This document shows, piece after piece, positions 34,746 through 42,208 of a stretch of DNA of 64,000 nucleotides (position 1 is its first letter; every line of letters starts with the position of its first letter). The notes under the pieces were generated by a model that was given only the letters and a program-made list of their open reading frames with translations, searched no databases and was not told the DNA's origin. This stretch comes from Paenibacillus sp. LS1 (GTDB lineage: Bacteria > Bacillota > Bacilli > Paenibacillales > Paenibacillaceae): NCBI RefSeq assembly GCF_026013365.1, contig NZ_JAPDOE010000011.1, forward strand, positions 124,001 through 188,000, in the 5' to 3' direction. The translations under genes were made by a program, and so were the position numbers.

Positions 34746-35690
34746 TTATAAATGTGATTCATGTGATCCATGTTTAATGATATTAATGATATTGTGCTTA
34801 GCGTCTTTGGCTTCAGGAATCGGATACAGTACGAAGACGTGATTCATTTTGGGATAAACGAAAGTATGATGCTCAATACCTTGCTCCGTTAGTTTTTTAT
34901 CGAGTTCCATATTGTCCGGAAATAGACCTTCATGGGTTCCGATGAAGATGCTAATCTTGCCAAGCCCTTCGAAATCCCCGTAGATTGGACTAATGAGCGG
35001 GTCATCCAGCTGTTTATCGGCTGCCCAGATTCGCCGAATCACATCATATCCTTCCACAGCCAGCATGGGATCTCTGGTCTCATAATCGAAGATAACTGGA
35101 TTATCCAAAACCATATCCACACACGGTGATAATAGAATAATATCTTTGGGCTGAGGAAGAGAATGCATCTTCAGGTAATGTGCAAGACTTAGCGAGATAT
35201 TTCCTCCTGCTGAATCTCCCATAATGGTTAGCTGCAAGGGACTTTTTATGGATGCAATGATATCGCGATACAGATTTAAAAGTCTTGGATACGTATGCTG
35301 ATAGTTGAAGTGAGGCACTTTGGGATAGATGGGAGCGATCACTTTGGCATTCAGTGCCTGAGCCATATAATCCATGAACTTCCAATGGAAGGACAGTGGT
35401 TGATGCGTATGGGCGCCTCCATGAATATAGAGAATCACTCGTTGTTCAGGGAAACCTTGGTCATTTAAAGTAAATACCTGCATGTCTTCATAGGAACGCT
35501 CCTTGATAGTCGAAGTTAATTTAACTTTACCTAACTGATAGGGCTTAATGTTCTCAACGCCCATGTGCTCCAGATGTTTCTGCGCAAGTTCCCGTGTCGA
35601 TAGATTTTTCTTGCTATCTAATGTTCCGATGTATTTTTCTAATAGATAGCTCGTTACAGAGCGTCTTTTATTATAAATTTGTATGCTCAT
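34746..35690 (-). CDS. Alpha/beta-hydrolase esterase, hormone-sensitive-lipase type
   Basis: A cytosolic carboxylesterase of the Abhydrolase_3 group. Seen: the oxyanion-hole motif HGGAHTH near residue 90, the nucleophile elbow GDSAGGN near 160, Asp in the strand before FIGTHEGLFPDN near 255, and the catalytic His in YPKMNHVFVLYP near 290. A charged N-terminal cap of about 75 residues precedes the fold. Length 314 is typical. The promoter region carries a 16-bp palindrome in a 19-20-base spacer, as in MerR-family targets, and no merR gene is adjacent. The natural substrate is unknown. Confidence 0.9.
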   Translation of the reverse strand: MSIQIYNKRRSVTSYLLEKYIGTLDSKKNLSTRELAQKHLEHMGVENIKPYQLGKVKLTSTIKERSYEDMQVFTLNDQGFPEQRVILYIHGGAHTHQPLSFHWKFMDYMAQALNAKVIAPIYPKVPHFNYQHTYPRLLNLYRDIIASIKSPLQLTIMGDSAGGNISLSLAHYLKMHSLPQPKDIILLSPCVDMVLDNPVIFDYETRDPMLAVEGYDVIRRIWAADKQLDDPLISPIYGDFEGLGKISIFIGTHEGLFPDNMELDKKLTEQGIEHHTFVYPKMNHVFVLYPIPEAKDAKHNIINIIKHGSHESHL

Positions 35691-35729
35691 TTAAGGTTCG
35701 TCCTCTCATCATTGAAGGTTGATATGTAT

Positions 35730-35761
35730 AGTATAAAGGTTGAAGTATACTTCAAGGTCAA
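35730..35761 (-). promoter_or_regulatory. MerR-family-type promoter of the esterase gene
   Basis: On the minus strand TTGACC (35761-35756), then the perfect palindrome TTGAAGTATACTTCAA (35755-35740), then TTATAC/TATACT (35736-35730). The 19-20-base spacer filled by a dyad is the signature of promoters twisted by MerR-family activators. Confidence 0.65.
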
Positions 35762-35837
35762 GGCTGGTATGCAGCAGGCACTGATCGTTACGGTATAGAA
35801 TGAAACTTATAATCGCATCTATGTTATGATCTTTATA

Positions 35838-35855
35838 TATTCAAAAGTTTGAATA
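35838..35855 (+). promoter_or_regulatory. Probable ArsR-family operator before the arsR-like gene
   Basis: TATTCAAA AG TTTGAATA is a perfect 8-bp inverted repeat with a two-base spacer, 14 bases before the start codon and just after a TATGAT -10-like box (35824-35829). A matching half-site recurs before the SulP gene. Confidence 0.65.
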
Positions 35856-35869
35856 AAGGGGTATAACGT

Positions 35870-36199
35870 ATGAATCAGAGCATACAACAGTTTAAAGCGG
35901 ATTTTTTCAAAGCCTTGGCTCACCCCATGCGGATTCAGATTCTGGAGTTGCTGAGTGAAGGGGCGAAGAACGTCAACGAGTTGCAAAGTATCCTGGGGTC
36001 AGAAGGCTCCGCCGTTTCGCAACAACTGGCTGTATTACGCAGCAAAAATGTTGTGCAGGGTCTGAAGGAAGGGACTACGGTCACATACTCTCTGCGTGAT
36101 CCTTTGATTAAAGACTTGCTGGAGGTTGCCAAGCAGATTTTTGACAATCATCTGGTTGATGCCATTTCCATGTTGGAAGATATCCGCAAAGAAACATAA
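35870..36199 (+). CDS. ArsR/SmtB family transcriptional repressor
   Basis: A small winged-helix repressor of 109 residues. DNA-binding part: FFKALAHPMRIQILELLSEG, then NELQSILGSEGSAVSQQLAV with the recognition helix, and the wing VVQGLKEGTTVTYSL. It lacks the Cys-box (CxCxxC) of classic metal sensors, so it may sense something else or use other residues. AAGGGG lies eight bases before the ATG. It sits about 220 bases before the SulP transporter gene, and the shared TATTCAAA site suggests it represses both itself and the transporter. Confidence 0.9.
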   Translation: MNQSIQQFKADFFKALAHPMRIQILELLSEGAKNVNELQSILGSEGSAVSQQLAVLRSKNVVQGLKEGTTVTYSLRDPLIKDLLEVAKQIFDNHLVDAISMLEDIRKET

Positions 36200-36202
36200 A
36201 CA

Positions 36203-36247
36203 GAATCAATTTCATAATACCTTTTTAGTGAGTTATGAAATTGATTC
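36203..36247 (+). other. 15-bp inverted repeat between arsR-like and SulP genes
   Basis: GAATCAATTTCATAA (36203-36217) and TTATGAAATTGATTC (36233-36247) form a perfect stem without a following T-run. Further down, AACAAGA and TCTTGTTTTTTG (ending near 36306) could make a true terminator for the repressor gene. Confidence 0.55.
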
Positions 36248-36340
36248 AACATGTGAAACAAGAGGAGCCGGGAAGTAAGTAAGTTCAGGTAACTTCTTGT
36301 TTTTTGCATGTAATTCACGTCTCAGGTGTGAGCATTACGA

Positions 36341-36393
36341 TTGACAGGGTGCTCACAGGAGCGTAGTCTTTTTATTATATTTAAATATTCAAA
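36341..36393 (+). promoter_or_regulatory. SulP gene promoter with ArsR half-site
   Basis: TTGACA (36341-36346), 17-base spacer, TAGTCT (36364-36369). The half-site TATTCAAA (36386-36393) lies just after the expected transcription start and is also part of the small dyad ATATTCAAATAT. Confidence 0.55.
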
Positions 36394-36420
36394 TATATGA
36401 AGAAAAGAAGGTTAAGTCAG

Positions 36421-38196
36421 ATGAAATGGATGGGGAGATATGCAGGGTACAATGGATCTGCTTTTCGGAAGGATCTGTTATCAGGGCTTATTGTAGGTAT
36501 CATTGCTATTCCACTCGGTATGGCGTTTGCTATCGCTTCCGGGGTCAAGCCGGAGTATGGCTTGTATACAACGGTGATCGCAGGGATTCTCATTTCCTTA
36601 CTAGGTGGTTCCAAGTTCCAAATTGGTGGGCCGACGGGGGCATTCATTCCGATCCTCTTCGCCATTGTGATGCAGTATGGATATGAGAATTTATTGATTG
36701 CCGGAATCATGGCCGGAGTGATGCTTGTACTAATGGGGCTGTTTAAGCTTGGGGCGTTAATCAAGTTTATCCCACGACCCGTGACCATTGGATTTACGGC
36801 GGGTATTGCCGTCATTATTTTCAGTGGGCAGATTGCTAATTTTCTGGGACTGCGCGGGATTGAGAAACATGAAGATTTTTGGTCCAATATGAAAGAAATC
36901 GGGACGCATATCTCAACCATTAATATATATAGTTTGCTGACAGCAGGTTGTTGTCTGGCTGTTATTCTGCTTGTGCCGAGATTTGCACCGAAGGTGCCTG
37001 CGTCACTGGTAGGTCTGGTTCTATCGACGGTAGTCGCAGCGTTGTTGTTTGAAGGGCAGGTGACTACGATCGGATCGTCCTTTGGCGCGATACCAAGTTC
37101 CTTGCCTCAATTTCATGTGCCTGGGATTACGTGGGAGCGAATCGTAAATTTGCTGCAACCCGCTTTTGTCATCGCCATGTTGGGCGGAATCGAATCGTTG
37201 TTGTCTGCTGTTGTGGCGGATGGTATGACCGGAAGTCGTCATAACAGCAATCGGGAGCTTATTGGACAGGGCATTGCTAATATAGTAACGCCGTTATTTG
37301 GTGGTATTCCTGCAACAGGAGCGATTGCGCGTACGGCAACGAATATTAAATCCGGAGCTGTATCACCATTGTCTGGGGTTATTCATGGTGTAGTAGTCCT
37401 ACTAGTCATTGTTCTGTTCGCACCCTATGCTTCCCATATTCCACTTGCAAGTATGGCCCCAGTCCTGATGATGGTTGCCTGGAATATGAGTGAACGGAGA
37501 TCGTTCATGCATGTCATGAAAACCAAAACGAGCGATTCGCTCGTTCTGCTCATTACCTTTTTACTGACTGTATTTACAAGCCTAACGACAGCTGTAGAAG
37601 TTGGGTTGATTTTGGCTGTCCTTTTATTTGTTAAGCGGATGAGTGAGATGTTGAAGGTTGCCAAAGTGCTGCCTGATCCCAATCATAAACATGAGAAAGT
37701 GATGGCCCACATGGTCCGCGAAGGACATGATTGTCCACAAATAAATCTATATACAATTGAAGGGCCGTTATTCTTTGGTGCAGCAGATAGGTTTGAGAAG
37801 TCAGTCATGGATTCGATTCATCGGCGACCAGGTATTTTGCTATTGCGTATGGGCAAGGTGCCCTTTATGGATACGACAGGTGAATCCAATCTGGCCCATG
37901 TTGTCAAACATATGGAGAGTTCTGGAGGAAGGGTTTTACTTTCAGGCATTCAGGCACAACCGTTGGAGATGCTCAAGAGAACAGGACTGATTGACCGGAT
38001 TGATCCTGATCATATGTTTGAGCATACGGGTGATGCCATCAATTATGCATTAGCGCATCTGGATGAACAGAAATGTAGGGGATGCAAACATTTTGCCTTT
38101 CGTGAATGTGCTGCATTGTCGAGTGCTGGAACCGATCCAGAGCGTATGAGCAAGCTGAAATCTGGAAAGCGAGTTAATGCCAATAACCCTGTATAA
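36421..38196 (+). CDS. SulP family anion transporter with STAS domain
   Basis: Membrane transporter of the SLC26/SulP family, moving sulfate, bicarbonate or another anion. About 12-14 membrane helices fill residues 10-430, with typical stretches SGLIVGIIAIPLGMAFAIAS and GGPTGAFIPI near the start and GGIPATGAIARTATNIKSGA midway. A cytosolic STAS domain spans about 455-560 (LLLRMGKVPFMDTTGESNL). After it comes a Cys cluster, KCRGCKHFAFREC, that could bind metal. ATG 36421 is preferred over 36397 because AGAAGG lies nine bases upstream. Control by the upstream ArsR-type repressor is inferred from shared operator half-sites. Confidence 0.9.
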   Translation: MKWMGRYAGYNGSAFRKDLLSGLIVGIIAIPLGMAFAIASGVKPEYGLYTTVIAGILISLLGGSKFQIGGPTGAFIPILFAIVMQYGYENLLIAGIMAGVMLVLMGLFKLGALIKFIPRPVTIGFTAGIAVIIFSGQIANFLGLRGIEKHEDFWSNMKEIGTHISTINIYSLLTAGCCLAVILLVPRFAPKVPASLVGLVLSTVVAALLFEGQVTTIGSSFGAIPSSLPQFHVPGITWERIVNLLQPAFVIAMLGGIESLLSAVVADGMTGSRHNSNRELIGQGIANIVTPLFGGIPATGAIARTATNIKSGAVSPLSGVIHGVVVLLVIVLFAPYASHIPLASMAPVLMMVAWNMSERRSFMHVMKTKTSDSLVLLITFLLTVFTSLTTAVEVGLILAVLLFVKRMSEMLKVAKVLPDPNHKHEKVMAHMVREGHDCPQINLYTIEGPLFFGAADRFEKSVMDSIHRRPGILLLRMGKVPFMDTTGESNLAHVVKHMESSGGRVLLSGIQAQPLEMLKRTGLIDRIDPDHMFEHTGDAINYALAHLDEQKCRGCKHFAFRECAALSSAGTDPERMSKLKSGKRVNANNPV

Positions 38197-38364
38197 TTTG
38201 CCGAAGAGAGACGGAACTATGGGATTCCTAAGCGTATTTAACCGTTTAAAATATATATTCTGGAAAATAAATTAAAATTATACTATGTTATAGATTGATA
38301 GGTGAAAGGATTACATCATTCATCAGAAGAGAAAAGATTCATATTAAACTGAAGGAGCAACCAT

Positions 38365-39354
38365 ATGTCCATTCAACCGACTGCTTTACGTTCAGTGCTT
38401 AACCCTAGATACCTGGAATCTGCTTTGAGGGATCAGTATGACATTGGAACATGGAAAGAATGTTTGTTTTGGCTTAGAGGATTGAATGATACCTACCGGG
38501 TTCGCACGTCCACTGGCATGTATATTCTCCGTATCTACCGCACTGAAATTGCGGAGGCGGATGTTCAGTACGAACTATCGTTATTATCTCAACTGAAGAA
38601 TGTTCTAGCTTCTGCGGAACACACCGACATTGGGGAATACATCAAGAAGAATGATCAGTCTGATTATACTGTGCTGGAAGTTGCGGAAGGCAAGCGGGTT
38701 GCTGTAATGTTTCGGTATATTGAAGGAACGGAGAACAACCTGGAAGATGAGGAGTCTTGTTACGCCTTTGGTCAATCTGCTGCTGAATTGCATAAGGCTA
38801 TGGATCAGGTGAATGTGGAGCTGCCACGATATGAGCTGGATCTGAAGTTTCTTATTGACGAACCTCTTGAGAGAATTATCAACTACATCGGTGAGAACAA
38901 TGAAGCAGCAGTATTTCTACATACATTTGCCACAGCTTTAAAAGAACGCATCGTTGCCGTTTCCGGACAAGGTCTGGACGTTGGACTGTGCCATGGCGAT
39001 ATGCATGGGAACAATAATGCTTTTCAACAGGATCATCAGTTTATCCATTACGACTTCGAGTGGGCAGCCAAAGGCTGGCGTGCCTATGATTTAGCTCAAG
39101 TGAAAGTTCGAAAAAGACAGTCTAATGAGCGAAAAGTAGCATTATGGGATGCGCTAATGGCAGGGTATCGTTCAGTCAGAAGCTTCTCTACGGAAAATGA
39201 GCAGGCAGTTGATCTCTTTATTGTCGCCCGCCGATTCTGGGTGATGGGGCTGGATGTTGCTTTTATTGAGAGTGATATGGGTGCGCTGGATTATGGTTCG
39301 GATTGGCTGGATAGTTTCGTGGAAGAGTTCCGGGATACGGGGATTGTATCCTAG
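38365..39354 (+). CDS. Aminoglycoside phosphotransferase (APH)-family kinase
   Basis: A cytosolic small-molecule kinase with the protein-kinase-like APH fold. Seen: GLNDTYRVRT and YILRIYR in the N-lobe (Lys replaced by Arg/other at the usual ATP-contact strand), the linker MFRYIEGTENN, the catalytic loop LCHGDMHGNN near residue 210 and the metal-binding HYDFEWAAKGWRAYDLA. Length 329 matches homoserine kinase/choline kinase-like and CotS-like members. AAGGAG precedes the ATG. It stands alone with its own terminator. The acceptor substrate is not readable; antibiotic resistance should not be assumed. Confidence 0.85.
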   Translation: MSIQPTALRSVLNPRYLESALRDQYDIGTWKECLFWLRGLNDTYRVRTSTGMYILRIYRTEIAEADVQYELSLLSQLKNVLASAEHTDIGEYIKKNDQSDYTVLEVAEGKRVAVMFRYIEGTENNLEDEESCYAFGQSAAELHKAMDQVNVELPRYELDLKFLIDEPLERIINYIGENNEAAVFLHTFATALKERIVAVSGQGLDVGLCHGDMHGNNNAFQQDHQFIHYDFEWAAKGWRAYDLAQVKVRKRQSNERKVALWDALMAGYRSVRSFSTENEQAVDLFIVARRFWVMGLDVAFIESDMGALDYGSDWLDSFVEEFRDTGIVS

Positions 39355-39395
39355 TGAATGATGAATACTATTTTAGGTTTGGACTTGAATGCTTT

Positions 39396-39436
39396 GAGCC
39401 CCTTCCGAGTGAACTTGAACTCGGGAGGGGCTTTTT
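39396..39436 (+). terminator. Terminator after the phosphotransferase gene
   Basis: AGCCCCTTCCGAG (39397-39409) pairs with CTCGGGAGGGGCT (39420-39432), then four Ts. Confidence 0.88.
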
Positions 39437-39465
39437 CAACTTATATGCAGGTAACATGATCACTT

Positions 39466-40458
39466 TTAGCTCGACGATGATGATGAAGCGGCAGCAGCCG
39501 ATGCTGCGGCAGCTGCGGTCAAGGCCGCCTGCTGGGCGATAATAATGTTCGTGATACTGGTTGAGATCGCTGTCGTAAGCACACCGTTTCGCAGATTCTC
39601 CACATGTTGAATGGCGATCAACGCAGATGAGAACAGGAGCAACTCCTGTTTATCGATCGACCAAGCACCGAAGCCTTTTTGAGTCCGTAACCAGTCATTT
39701 GTTTCCGCGACTTCATCAACTAATGAGTCTCTGTCCGAAGGCAGTAGGGAAAGGATACCGAGAGAGGGTAATGTGTACGTTTTATCCATTCGGAGATCCC
39801 TTTTGCGAAAAGCTTCATTTAAGGCAATCACACGAGCACTTGCATCCGGGGTATCATCTCCAAGAACCAGTACCTGTGTTAACGCCTGCACACTGTTTTT
39901 GGAGGAGAACTCTGGCTTTAATTCGCCATAAAGTTGTTCCATGCGTGCCACACCAGACTCCACGTCGAGATCGGAGAGGGCTAACATGGCAGCGAAAATG
40001 TAGTCATCCTGTCCAGTAAGGAAGCGATGCTCTGCTTTCATGCTGTCATAAAATGATTTGGCCCGCTCCACCGTAGGTTGAAACTGGTCAGGTGATACCT
40101 GAGTAGCGATCTGATAGGCGGCAATAACCAGATAATCGGAGGTGCGGAATTTGATCTCTTTCATCAGGTCATAGACATGTAGTGTATCTGCCAGCTTTGT
40201 GTTCTCATCCGTTGTAAGGGAGAGCATGGTGGCAATGCTAATGGACGAATTACCTCTGAATGAAGAGAAGAGTTTCGTGTTTTGCTTGATCAACTCTTGG
40301 TTTTGGCGAATGGCTTCTGCATCAGCAACTTTATTCTCCGCTGCATAGAGCAAGGCAGCCAGACGGTGAATCATCCCATGTTGCCATTTGAACGACTTCT
40401 TGATGATTTGAGTGTTGGAAACGAATAATTCAACTCGTTCTGTATGATGCTGCTGCAT
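39466..40458 (-). CDS. DUF4003 family protein with Ala/Ser tail
   Basis: A 330-residue, mostly helical cytosolic protein that I recognise as the DUF4003 family of Bacillales, function unknown. Typical segments: FKWQHGMIHRLAALLYA near the start, DYLVIAAYQIATQVSPDQF, FLTGQDDYIFAAMLALSD and MDKTYTLPSLGILSLLP. The end is low complexity, with IIAQQAALTAAAAASAAAA followed by six Ser. GGAGG sits seven bases before the ATG. It lies 42 bases downstream of the LRR-like frame on the same strand. Confidence 0.82.
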   Translation of the reverse strand: MQQHHTERVELFVSNTQIIKKSFKWQHGMIHRLAALLYAAENKVADAEAIRQNQELIKQNTKLFSSFRGNSSISIATMLSLTTDENTKLADTLHVYDLMKEIKFRTSDYLVIAAYQIATQVSPDQFQPTVERAKSFYDSMKAEHRFLTGQDDYIFAAMLALSDLDVESGVARMEQLYGELKPEFSSKNSVQALTQVLVLGDDTPDASARVIALNEAFRKRDLRMDKTYTLPSLGILSLLPSDRDSLVDEVAETNDWLRTQKGFGAWSIDKQELLLFSSALIAIQHVENLRNGVLTTAISTSITNIIIAQQAALTAAAAASAAAASSSSSS

Positions 40459-40500
40459 AAGTAGACCTCCATATTCATTGTTAGTTTATAGAATAGAATT

Positions 40501-41061
40501 CTATTTCATGATCAGATTACCTTCACGTTGCAACATGACCTCTTCCAATGCCTTGAAGCTGCTGGATTCAGGGTCTACCTCGCTGCTAGACAATCGTACC
40601 TTCTTTAAGTTAGGCAGATTCAGAAGCAGACTTGGATCGGAGAACGATGTTTTACATAAATCCAATATTTCCAGACCTGTTAGGGTAGAAATGAAATCCC
40701 ATGACTTGGGTTTAAGTTTGGTCACATCAAGGTTTTTCAATGTTTGCATATCCGCCAGATGATGCAGATCCTTCACTTTAGTTTCCCAAATCCAGAGCAC
40801 CTCCAGTTGAGGGAATTGGTCACGGATGTTCTCCACCGACTTCAGTTTGGTTTTCTCTGCATAAAGTACTTTTAGGTTGGGACAGACGCCCATTCCCTGA
40901 AAACTCTCCACCGCTGAGCCTCTAATCCGTATTTCTTCGATACCTTGATGCTCATGGAAGGGGCTTAAATTGGTTAGAGGGGCAAAGTTGGCATCCAAAA
41001 TCTTTAAATTGTGCAACTGGGTTACATATGAAATATCGACCAGTTTCTTGGGCGCAATCAA
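40501..41061 (-). CDS. Leucine-rich-repeat protein, N-terminus uncertain or damaged
   Basis: A set of about seven LRR-like units with LxxLxxLxxxxN/T spacing: LHNLKILDANFAPLTNLSPF, CPNLKVLYAEKTKLKSV, FPQLEVLWIWETKV, LKNLDVTKLKPKS, LTGLEILDLCKTSF, LPNLKKVRLSSSEV. Such proteins mediate protein contacts. The only in-frame start is TTG 41061, which lacks a ribosome site. The open frame continues upstream in LRR-like style (DVEEIHLIAP) to a TAA at 41086-41088 that touches a good GGAGG (41089-41093). A GTG-ATG in another frame behind that site stops at once. A small indel or lost start is likely, so the gene may be a pseudogene. Confidence 0.6.
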   Translation of the reverse strand: MIAPKKLVDISYVTQLHNLKILDANFAPLTNLSPFHEHQGIEEIRIRGSAVESFQGMGVCPNLKVLYAEKTKLKSVENIRDQFPQLEVLWIWETKVKDLHHLADMQTLKNLDVTKLKPKSWDFISTLTGLEILDLCKTSFSDPSLLLNLPNLKKVRLSSSEVDPESSSFKALEEVMLQREGNLIMK

Positions 41062-41182
41062 GTGGATTTCTTCTACATCACTGTATTACCTCCATTTAAT
41101 TTAAGAAAAATAGAATAGGTTGTTTATCTTATATTACCCTTTTATTTAAGGGGTGCTACTTCCATAGAGGAAGTGTATCAAC

Positions 41183-41209
41183 ATAAAAAAAAGACCGCAG
41201 TCAGCGGTC
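41183..41209 (-). terminator. Terminator of the small secreted protein gene
   Basis: On the minus strand GACCGC (41209-41204), loop TGACT, GCGGTC (41198-41193), then a run of eight Ts. Confidence 0.9.
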
Positions 41210-41242
41210 GTAGGTTAGATTGATCGGTGATCTATGTTTGAT

Positions 41243-41638
41243 CTAATTGAAAGAAATCGTGTAGGCTACGTTTGGGTATGCCGTCGTCGAACCTGGAACA
41301 CGTTCTACGACAGTGATCAGCGTGCCCGGGCTGTAGTAGGCTGAACCGCTGTAATAAGTAGTGTTGTTCACGATAGCTGTACCCAGATCGAGTGTCGTAT
41401 TATTATAGCTCCAGTAATAATGCAGCTGAAGGGTATTAGCTGTGTTTGTCGTAATTTTCACGCTGGTACCCGTCGTTTTGGCGTTAGGAAGAACATAGGC
41501 GTATCCTTGCCCGGCCGAGAGCGCATTATAATAGGTGCCTCCATAGATTACGATGGAGGGGTTAGCGGAAGCGGTTAGGCTAAACAGAAGGGAAATGCCT
41601 AGAATAAGTGCAAAAAATGTGCTAATGCGTTTTTTCAT
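41243..41638 (-). CDS. Small secreted protein of unknown function
   Basis: A 131-residue exported protein. Signal peptide: basic MKKRIS, hydrophobic core FFALILGISLLFSLTASA and cleavage near SANP. The mature part is about 105 residues, rich in Tyr, Thr, Asn and Gly, with a beta-strand pattern (LQLHYYWSYNN, TTYYSGSAYYSPGTLITVV). No Cys, anchor or known motif. ATG 41638 is chosen with GAGAGG upstream; TTG 41641 is the codon before. Monocistronic with a strong terminator. I do not recognise the family. Confidence 0.75.
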   Translation of the reverse strand: MKKRISTFFALILGISLLFSLTASANPSIVIYGGTYYNALSAGQGYAYVLPNAKTTGTSVKITTNTANTLQLHYYWSYNNTTLDLGTAIVNNTTYYSGSAYYSPGTLITVVERVPGSTTAYPNVAYTISFN

Positions 41639-41807
41639 CAATTGCTCATCCTCTCAAAATAAAGTGTTTTTATAGTTTAACTAGATGTAAACCAAAAACC
41701 TTTTCGAAACGGATTGGAGCCCCTCCTTATTCAGTTTATGTTAGCGCTAACATTCCTAACGGCTATACTATATACCAATAAAATACAGATGTAAATAGTG
41801 GATCAGA

Positions 41808-42173
41808 TTAGATGATTAGGAATATCAAATGAATTAAAGCGATTATTCCCATAGGGTAGATCAATGATCTGGAAAATCCATTTTTAAATTCATTTCGAGG
41901 GTGCTTTTCGAAAGAGAAATGCAGTACGGTATGTATGATGAAAAAGATATCCAGGACCCAAAATGTAATGGTTTGATACGAGCTAAAAAGCAGAGAAAGA
42001 ATAATTGTGTACATAGGTAAATGAATCCAAGTGAAATACCTGTAGGCTTTATCATCTTCCATATCTTTTAACACAATAAACAATTTCCACTCGGATCGCC
42101 TGATGGCATCCATTTCGTGAAGCAGGAAGAGAGATAGGTTAAACAAAAATAAGACCAGTAAGAAGTCAGGCAT
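41808..42173 (-). CDS. Small membrane protein, HEMDAI motif (DUF6713-like)
   Basis: A protein of about 121 residues with four probable membrane helices (FLLVLFLFNLSLFLL, LPMYTIILSLLF, ITFWVLDIFFIIHTVLHF, MGIIALIHLIFLII). The first helix ends in HEMDAIRRSEWKLF, with His/Glu/Asp placed as in a family of small bacterial membrane proteins I associate with DUF6713; this name is tentative. ATG 42173 is preferred, with GGGAGG six bases upstream, over the frame from 42194. It follows the siderophore regulator gene by only 35 bases on the same strand and may be co-transcribed. Confidence 0.65.
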   Translation of the reverse strand: MPDFLLVLFLFNLSLFLLHEMDAIRRSEWKLFIVLKDMEDDKAYRYFTWIHLPMYTIILSLLFSSYQTITFWVLDIFFIIHTVLHFSFEKHPRNEFKNGFSRSLIYPMGIIALIHLIFLII

Positions 42174-42208
42174 GTGAAGCCTCCCATTTTTCAATTTTAT
42201 ACAAGTAG

